A stretch of DNA of 35,070 bases from Planctomycetota bacterium (GTDB lineage Bacteria > Planctomycetota > PLA2): positions 1-35,070 of the forward strand of contig JAPUHK010000100.1 of assembly GCA_027297745.1 (NCBI GenBank), given 5' to 3'. Below, in pieces: positions 30,983-35,070 of the stretch. The notes below the pieces were generated by a model. It saw nothing but the letters and a program-made list of their open reading frames with translations. It ran no database searches and was not told where the DNA came from. Positions within the stretch are counted from its first letter, which is position 1; every line of letters begins with the position of its first letter. A program made the translations under genes and the position numbers.

Positions 30983-32118
30983 TCGGCAGCATCCCCGCTC
31001 GGGCTTCTCCGGCGTCGCGTGCCGGACGCCAGGCGTTCGTGTCCGCTGCGCTCGTCGCGCTCTTCGTGGCCGGCACGCTGTTCGTGCTGCGCACGCGCAC
31101 GACGCTCGATCTGCCGCTCGCCGTGGGAACGAGTGCGGTGCTGGGCTTGCTTTGGGCGGCGCTCGCAGGATGGTTGGTGCAAGCGCGCGAATGGCGCCGC
31201 CGCCGCCTGCGGCTGGCGCTCGATCGCATGGAGCAACACCGGCAGGATCTCGAGGCGCAGATCGAAGTGCTCGACGCCACGCTGGAGGAAGCAAAGCCGG
31301 AAACGGAGAAGTCCGACGCCGCGCGCGAGCGTGACGAGCGCTGGAGCCGCTCGATCCAGAGCGCGCTGTTGCCGGCCCGCCCGCCCGTGCTGCCCGGCTA
31401 TCACATAGACGCGCTGTACCTGCCCTGCGGTGTGCTCGGCGGCGACTTCTACGACTTCCGCGTCTTCGAGGACGGCCGCGTCCTGGTCACGCTCGGAGAC
31501 GTGTCCGGCAAGGGCGCGGCGGGCGCCATCGTGATGGCCATGGTGCAGACGCTGTTCCGTCAGAACGCGGACGTCGCATGCGGGCCCGCGGACCTGTTGG
31601 CCCGCGTCAACGAGGGTTTCGCGGGCGCGGTGGGCAAGGGAATCTTCGTGACCGCCCTGGCCGCCTGGGTGGACCCCGCGCGTCACACGCTCACGCTGGC
31701 GGGGGCGGGGCACCACCCCGTGATGTTGTTCAACGTTCGCAAGCGCGTGAGCTCGCTGGTACAGGCGAAAGGCGCCGCTCTCGGTCTGGTGTCCGGCGCG
31801 GACTTCAGCGAGTCGCTGGTGGAGACGCGCATCGATCTCGCACCCGGCGACGCGTTGCTGTTCTACACGGACGGCGCCAGCGAAGGCTCCGACTCGCTCG
31901 TGACCGACACGGGCGAAGACCGTTTGCGCGCCGCGGCGGCCGCTGCGGTTCTGGAGGGCTTCGACGGGGCGCTGGGACGCATCCGCAACGATCTCTACGC
32001 GGCCGCCGCGCCGCGCGACGACTCGACGCTGGTGTTGGTCGCGCGGCACGGGGGCCCCGGTGGGGCGCACGTCGGCAGAATTCCCACGGCCCGAACTTCG
32101 GAAGGCCTAACGGCTTAG
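30979..32118 (+). CDS. RsbU/SpoIIE-type PP2C serine phosphatase with two membrane helices
   Basis: Two N-terminal membrane helices (AFVSAALVALFVAGTLFVL and GTSAVLGLLWAALAGWLV) are followed by a charged coiled coil (about 70-115) and a SpoIIE-type PP2C domain. Metal-ligand and active-site blocks are all present: LGGDFYDF, GDVSGKGAAGAIVMAM, AGAGHHPVMLF, FYTDGASEG and RDDSTLVLV. It should dephosphorylate the serine of the STAS protein encoded two genes upstream, turning the switch on in response to a membrane or coiled-coil signal. The start overlaps the previous stop (ATGA). The last 20 residues (GGPGGAHVGRIPTARTSEGL) have no partner in the family and lie on an inverted repeat. Confidence 0.92.
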   Translation: MIGSIPARASPASRAGRQAFVSAALVALFVAGTLFVLRTRTTLDLPLAVGTSAVLGLLWAALAGWLVQAREWRRRRLRLALDRMEQHRQDLEAQIEVLDATLEEAKPETEKSDAARERDERWSRSIQSALLPARPPVLPGYHIDALYLPCGVLGGDFYDFRVFEDGRVLVTLGDVSGKGAAGAIVMAMVQTLFRQNADVACGPADLLARVNEGFAGAVGKGIFVTALAAWVDPARHTLTLAGAGHHPVMLFNVRKRVSSLVQAKGAALGLVSGADFSESLVETRIDLAPGDALLFYTDGASEGSDSLVTDTGEDRLRAAAAAAVLEGFDGALGRIRNDLYAAAAPRDDSTLVLVARHGGPGGAHVGRIPTARTSEGLTA

Positions 32119-32133
32119 CGGAATGCTTCCGAA
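32097..32133. repeat. Inverted repeat overlapping the phosphatase stop codon
   Basis: TTCGGAAG (32097-32104) and CTTCCGAA (32126-32133) are perfect complements. Between them, CTAA and TTAG form a second short stem that includes the TAG stop codon of the PP2C gene (32116-32118). No T-run follows; the element could slow the ribosome, mark the operon end, or be part of the structured region that begins downstream. Confidence 0.4.
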
Positions 32134-32181
32134 CGCTGCGCTTCAGGGTGTCGATTTTTGTGGACTGTCGTATAAGGGAGA

Positions 32182-32341
32182 GTTGAGAATATGACGGGAA
32201 GGGGATGGTATGAGGCCGTCCCTCAGTGCTGCGGCAGGCGAAATCAAGTCGAGCCAGGGTTGTCCCTCTCCGGAGGGTCGTAAAACAAGCCCTTCACTCC
32301 ATACCATTACCCTATTCTCAGACTGTTCCCCCTGGCTCGAC
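32182..32341 (+). ncRNA. Predicted pseudoknotted structured RNA upstream of the HAD gene
   Basis: The gap from 32119 to 32391 encodes no protein I can support. It holds interleaved perfect repeats: P1 TGAGAATA (32184-32191) with TATTCTCA (32313-32320); P2 ATGGTATG (32205-32212) with CATACCAT (32300-32307), extended by GGG/CCC across a two-base bulge; and PK GTCGAGCCAGGG (32248-32259) with CCCTGGCTCGAC (32330-32341), whose second arm lies outside P1. Inside are AGGGTTGT with ACAA-G-CCCT, and CCCTC-TCCG-GAGGG, a UNCG-type tetraloop. The 12-bp PK stem competes with the last four bases of the inner stem, leaving eight for coexisting folds. TATAAG at 32171 is a possible -10 placing the start right at P1. 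The HAD gene starts 50 bases after the end, so a cis-regulatory leader is as likely as an independent RNA. No known RNA family recognised. Confidence 0.5.
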
Positions 32342-32391
32342 CTTTAGCCGCGCCCGCCACGCCTCGTGATTCGCGCGCAGGCACCCGTTCC

Positions 32392-33039
32392 GTGCCCCGC
32401 ACCTTCCTCTTCGACGTCGACGGTACGCTCGTCTTCTACCCCGGGATCGGGCGGCGTGCGTTGGAGCGCGCCATCTTCGAGGAGTGGGGGACGCCCGATG
32501 CGCTCGCGCGCACTTCTTTCGCGGGCGCCACCGACCACGGGCTGGTTGCGGGAGTCGCCGAAGGCCGTCCCCCGGGGGACGTCTGGGAGCGCTATGTGCG
32601 CTATCTCGAGGCGGACATGGAAGCGCTTCCGGATGCCACTCCCCTGCCCGGCGTGAACGCATTGCTGGATCGCCTCGCGGCCTCCGGTGCGCGACTGGGG
32701 TTGCTCACAGGCAACTTGCGTGTGGGTGCGCGAGCGAAGCTGGGGCGTCCCGGGCTGTGGGCACGTTTCGACCCCTCGATCTCGGCCTTCGGCGACGACG
32801 GCATGCAGCGCGTGCAGATCGCCGAGGCCGCGCGTGCCCGTTGCGGCGCCGGTCCCTTGACCGTGATCGGCGACGCGTCCGCCGACGCTGTTGCCGCGCG
32901 CCACATCGGAGCCCGTGTACTGCTGGTGAACACGGGGCCGCAAGAACGCCACGAGCTCGAGCAGTGCGCGGCGGACCGGCTCGTCGAAGACTTCAGCGCG
33001 ACCGACGACGTTTGCGACTGGCTGCTTTCGCGGCCCTGA
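32392..33039 (+). CDS. HAD-superfamily phosphatase, phosphoglycolate-phosphatase-like
   Basis: The 215-residue product starts at GTG, and its first residues already contain HAD motif I (FLFDVDGTLVFY), so a longer N-terminus is unlikely. Motif II is GLLTGN, and motif IV is VIGDASADAVAAR with both aspartates. The cap between motifs I and II is alpha-helical, as in phosphoglycolate phosphatase and beta-phosphoglucomutase types. The substrate cannot be fixed from sequence. No ribosome-binding site is obvious, and the 273 bases upstream carry the structured RNA candidate, so expression could be controlled there. The 3' end overlaps the convergent BtpA-family gene by 47 bases. Confidence 0.87.
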   Translation: MPRTFLFDVDGTLVFYPGIGRRALERAIFEEWGTPDALARTSFAGATDHGLVAGVAEGRPPGDVWERYVRYLEADMEALPDATPLPGVNALLDRLAASGARLGLLTGNLRVGARAKLGRPGLWARFDPSISAFGDDGMQRVQIAEAARARCGAGPLTVIGDASADAVAARHIGARVLLVNTGPQERHELEQCAADRLVEDFSATDDVCDWLLSRP

Positions 33040-33799
33040 CGAACGCCCGCACGCGCGCCGGGTCCACCGCAGCGTCCGTGCGTCCGCCGCGCTTCAGAGC
33101 GGTGCCGACGATGACGCCGTCGGCGATCGCCAACACGTCCGCTACGCTGTCGCGCGTTACCCCGGATCCCGCCAGGATCGTGGCGCGCGGCAGCGCCTTG
33201 CGCGCCTCCTTCAGGTCCGCGAAGTCTGTCGGCTCGCCCGTGGCGGCCCCCGAGACGATCAGGGCGTCGGCCCCGTTGCGCTGTATGAGATCGCGGGCTG
33301 CGTGGGCCAGGTCCCCCCCGAACAGCGGCCGGCCGTGCTTGACGTGCACGTCGGCCGCGATGGCGGTCTTCAGCCCCAGAGCGGCCCGGGCCCGCAGGGT
33401 CTCAGCAGCCCGGCCCTCGATCAGGCCCTGATCCGTGGCCACCACGCCCGCGTGCACGTTGACCCGGATGAAGGCGGCGCCCGCGGCTGCAGCCACGCCC
33501 AGGGCGGCGCGGGCGTCGTTGCGCAGGGCGTTGATCCCTAGCGGCAGCCCGACCTGCGTGGAGACCGCCGCGGCGCAGATCGCCAGCGCCGCCACGGTTT
33601 CAGGCTCCAGATCCTGCTTGAGGAAGGGGGTGTCTCCGTAGTTCTCGAGGATCACCCCGTTCACGCCCCCGGCGGCGTAGGTACGCGCGTCGGCCAGCGC
33701 GCGGTCGATCACCCGCCCCATGCGGCCCCCGTAGCCGGGGCTTCCCGGCAGGGGCAGCAGGTGCACGACGGCGATCACGGGAGCCGGAAAGGCGGCCAT
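32993..33799 (-). CDS. BtpA/SgcQ-family TIM-barrel protein
   Basis: The 268-residue protein has the family opening VIAVVHLLPLPGSPGYGG, then GGVNGVILENYGDTPF, LPLGINALRNDARAALGVA, FIRVNVHAGVVATDQGLIEG and the end ADGVIVGTALKRGG. BtpA was first linked to photosystem I accumulation in cyanobacteria; E. coli SgcQ is a relative of unknown activity; the fold is an eight-stranded TIM barrel with aldolase-like features. The molecular reaction is unknown. Length is normal. The last residues are very basic (KAASRKRRRSR), encoded where the gene overlaps the convergent HAD gene by 47 bases. It is divergent from the M1-like peptidase gene, with 45 bases between. Confidence 0.9.
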   Translation of the reverse strand: MAAFPAPVIAVVHLLPLPGSPGYGGRMGRVIDRALADARTYAAGGVNGVILENYGDTPFLKQDLEPETVAALAICAAAVSTQVGLPLGINALRNDARAALGVAAAAGAAFIRVNVHAGVVATDQGLIEGRAAETLRARAALGLKTAIAADVHVKHGRPLFGGDLAHAARDLIQRNGADALIVSGAATGEPTDFADLKEARKALPRATILAGSGVTRDSVADVLAIADGVIVGTALKRGGRTDAAVDPARVRAFVRAAKAASRKRRRSR

Positions 33800-33844
33800 G
33801 GCGGGATCTTATCGCTCTTGCGGCCTGCGCGGCAGGCCCCGACA

Positions 33845-35070
33845 ATGCCGGGCATGACGCGGAGAGTGGGGGCGTTTTCCCGGGTGCCGGCCCTGGCCTG
33901 CCTGTTCCTGCTGACCTTTGGGGCGGACGACACGACCACGGAGGCCGAGCTGCCCAAGCGGTCCGCGCGGATCGTGGACTACAGCATCGACGCCCGTCTC
34001 GTGCCGGAGACCCAGTCGGTCGAAGGGCGGCAGACGCTCACTTGGCGCAATACCAGCAGCGCGGCGGTCGACCGGCTGTGGTTCCACCTCTACCTCAACG
34101 CCTTCAAGGACGAGAAGTCGACCTTCATGCGCGAGTCGTCGGGGTCGCACCGGCGCCAGCACGCGGACAAGGAACACCCGGGCTCTATCGAGATCGGGTC
34201 GATGAAAATCTCGGGCTCCGAGCAAGAGCTGTGGACCGACGACACGCGCAGCTGGGAAGCGCCGGACGACGGCAACGAGCACGACCGCACCGTCGCCGCT
34301 GTGCAGTTGCCAAAGGCCGTGGGGCCGGGCGACAGCATTACGCTCGAGATCGCCTTTACGAGCAAGCTGCCGCGCGTGTTCGCGCGCACCGGCTGGGCGG
34401 GCGACCCGGGCGCGCCCGAAACCCTGTTCTTCATGGTGGCGCAGTGGTTTCCGAAGATCGGCGTGCTGGAGGAGCTCGAGCCCGGCAAGCCGGCGTTCAA
34501 CTGCCACCAGTTCCACCGCAGCACCGAGTTCTATGCGGACTACGGCACCTACGAAGTGCGCATCGACGTGCCCAAGGATTTCGTCGTCGGAGCCACGGGC
34601 CGGCGCGTCTCCGCCGAGCCGGGTGCCGACGGGCGCATGGTCTACACGCACGTCCAGGAGGACGTGCACGACTTCGCCTGGTGCGCCGCGCCCGACTTCG
34701 TGGAGAAGAACTACACGTTCGACTTCGACACGTTCTGCAAGGAAGCGCCGGGCTCGATGGGGGAGCGGCTGCGCAATACGCTGGCCGAGGCCGCCACCCA
34801 CCGCGGCGTCGACGCCGCGTCGATCAAGCCGACGCCGGTCAAGATCCGCTTCCTGCTGCAGCCCGACCACGAGGACGATGTGCTGTGGGAGCGCTACAAG
34901 TGGTCGACCGGCGCCGCGATCGCCTGCTACGGGGTCTGGTTCGGGCACTACCCCTACGACGTGCTCACGGTGGTCGATCCGCCGGACGGCGGCCGCGGCG
35001 CGGGGGGGATGGAGTATCCGACGCTGTTCACCGGCGGCCAGCGCAGGCTGGCGCCGTCGTATTTCATGAG
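33845..35070 (+). CDS. M1-family (gluzincin) aminopeptidase-like protein, 3' end outside window
   Basis: This frame runs off the window without a stop, so the ORF track missed it. It begins at ATG 33845, or at the in-frame ATG 33854, with a Sec signal peptide (VPALACLFLLTFGA). The N-terminal beta-saddle domain follows (YSIDARLVPETQSVEGRQTL, then LWFHLYLNAF), and a middle stretch ETLFFMVAQWFPKIGVLEEL is typical of large secreted M1-like peptidases. Near the window end GGMEYPTLFTGG is the GxMEN-type substrate-binding motif in the GGMEYP form. The zinc-binding HExxH should lie just past base 35070, so catalytic competence cannot be judged. A periplasmic or secreted protein is expected. Confidence 0.88.
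   Translation, partial: MPGMTRRVGAFSRVPALACLFLLTFGADDTTTEAELPKRSARIVDYSIDARLVPETQSVEGRQTLTWRNTSSAAVDRLWFHLYLNAFKDEKSTFMRESSGSHRRQHADKEHPGSIEIGSMKISGSEQELWTDDTRSWEAPDDGNEHDRTVAAVQLPKAVGPGDSITLEIAFTSKLPRVFARTGWAGDPGAPETLFFMVAQWFPKIGVLEELEPGKPAFNCHQFHRSTEFYADYGTYEVRIDVPKDFVVGATGRRVSAEPGADGRMVYTHVQEDVHDFAWCAAPDFVEKNYTFDFDTFCKEAPGSMGERLRNTLAEAATHRGVDAASIKPTPVKIRFLLQPDHEDDVLWERYKWSTGAAIACYGVWFGHYPYDVLTVVDPPDGGRGAGGMEYPTLFTGGQRRLAPSYFM

Noticed and set aside
32105-32250. Integron attC site, because GCCTAAC fits the RYYYAAC core-site pattern
   Set aside because: No partner GTTRRRY core is found at attC distance (GTTGAGA fails the last position), and no integrase or gene cassette layout is present.

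Overview
The window is a strongly GC-rich bacterial chromosome segment with dense coding on both strands. I recognise 31 protein-coding loci, one of them frameshifted and two cut by the window edges. I see no tRNA, rRNA, CRISPR array, insertion sequence or phage gene. Several features point to a Gram-negative, environmental, probably uncultured lineage: many lipoprotein and signal-peptide leaders, a very large DUF4388/TM/PEGA/PQQ-propeller protein, Asp/Gly-rich GPDGxxGTGDD repeats in a TIG-domain lipoprotein, a PilM-like/PilN-like fusion, and low-complexity GC repeats between genes. Planctomycetota seems most likely to me and a myxobacterium-like group is the alternative. This is inference from gene style, not a phylogenetic result.

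Layout. 1-455: the end of a YyaL-type thioredoxin-domain protein. 472-1182 (-): a MarC-family membrane protein. 1308-5312 (+): a tightly overlapping operon for a Tat-exported molybdenum hydroxylase of the xanthine dehydrogenase/PaoABC type (2Fe-2S, molybdopterin and FAD subunits). The FAD subunit carries extra cysteines suggesting a 4Fe-4S cluster, and a 70-residue cysteine-rich protein closes the operon. 5309-6544 (-): an MFS transporter. 6583-7350 (+): undecaprenyl-diphosphatase. A long hairpin built of TACCCC-type repeats separates it from 7465-9758 (-), which holds a PilM/PilN-like fusion and a PilO/GspM-like small partner. 9805-11062 (-): an ECF sigma factor, an anti-sigma factor and a small periplasmic sensor-like protein. 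11377-12636 (-): RibBA. 12766-13989 (+): a secreted protein of unknown function. 14206-16725 (+): Tex with an RG-rich tail. 16813-21765 (-): the giant DUF4388 protein, a frameshifted mtnA and a tiny lipoprotein. 21898-22983 (+): a CAP-domain exoprotein. 23041-25380 (-): two small unknowns and a membrane-anchored trypsin-like protease. 25518-27593 (+): the TIG/repeat lipoprotein. 33845 to the end (+): the start of an M1-like metallopeptidase.

The most interesting block is 27720-32391. After a roughly 490-base gene-free leader with a promoter-like site and several inverted repeats, four genes overlap or nearly abut (28085-32118). They encode: (i) an HU/IHF-like DNA-binding domain fused to a degenerate receiver domain and an RsbW-like HATPase kinase; (ii) a STAS anti-anti-sigma domain fused through a Pro/Ala linker to a zinc ribbon and a C-terminal domain that may be a degenerate HATPase; (iii) a free-standing domain resembling the N-terminal domain of GspE/PilB ATPases; and (iv) a two-TM RsbU/SpoIIE-type PP2C phosphatase with all metal ligands. 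Together they form a complete partner-switching circuit in which the kinase also carries its own nucleoid-protein-like DNA-binding domain. Immediately downstream (32182-32341) is a noncoding stretch whose inverted repeats interleave in the order A-B-C-B'-A'-C'. That arrangement predicts a pseudoknotted RNA, either free-standing or in the leader of the HAD-phosphatase gene at 32392.
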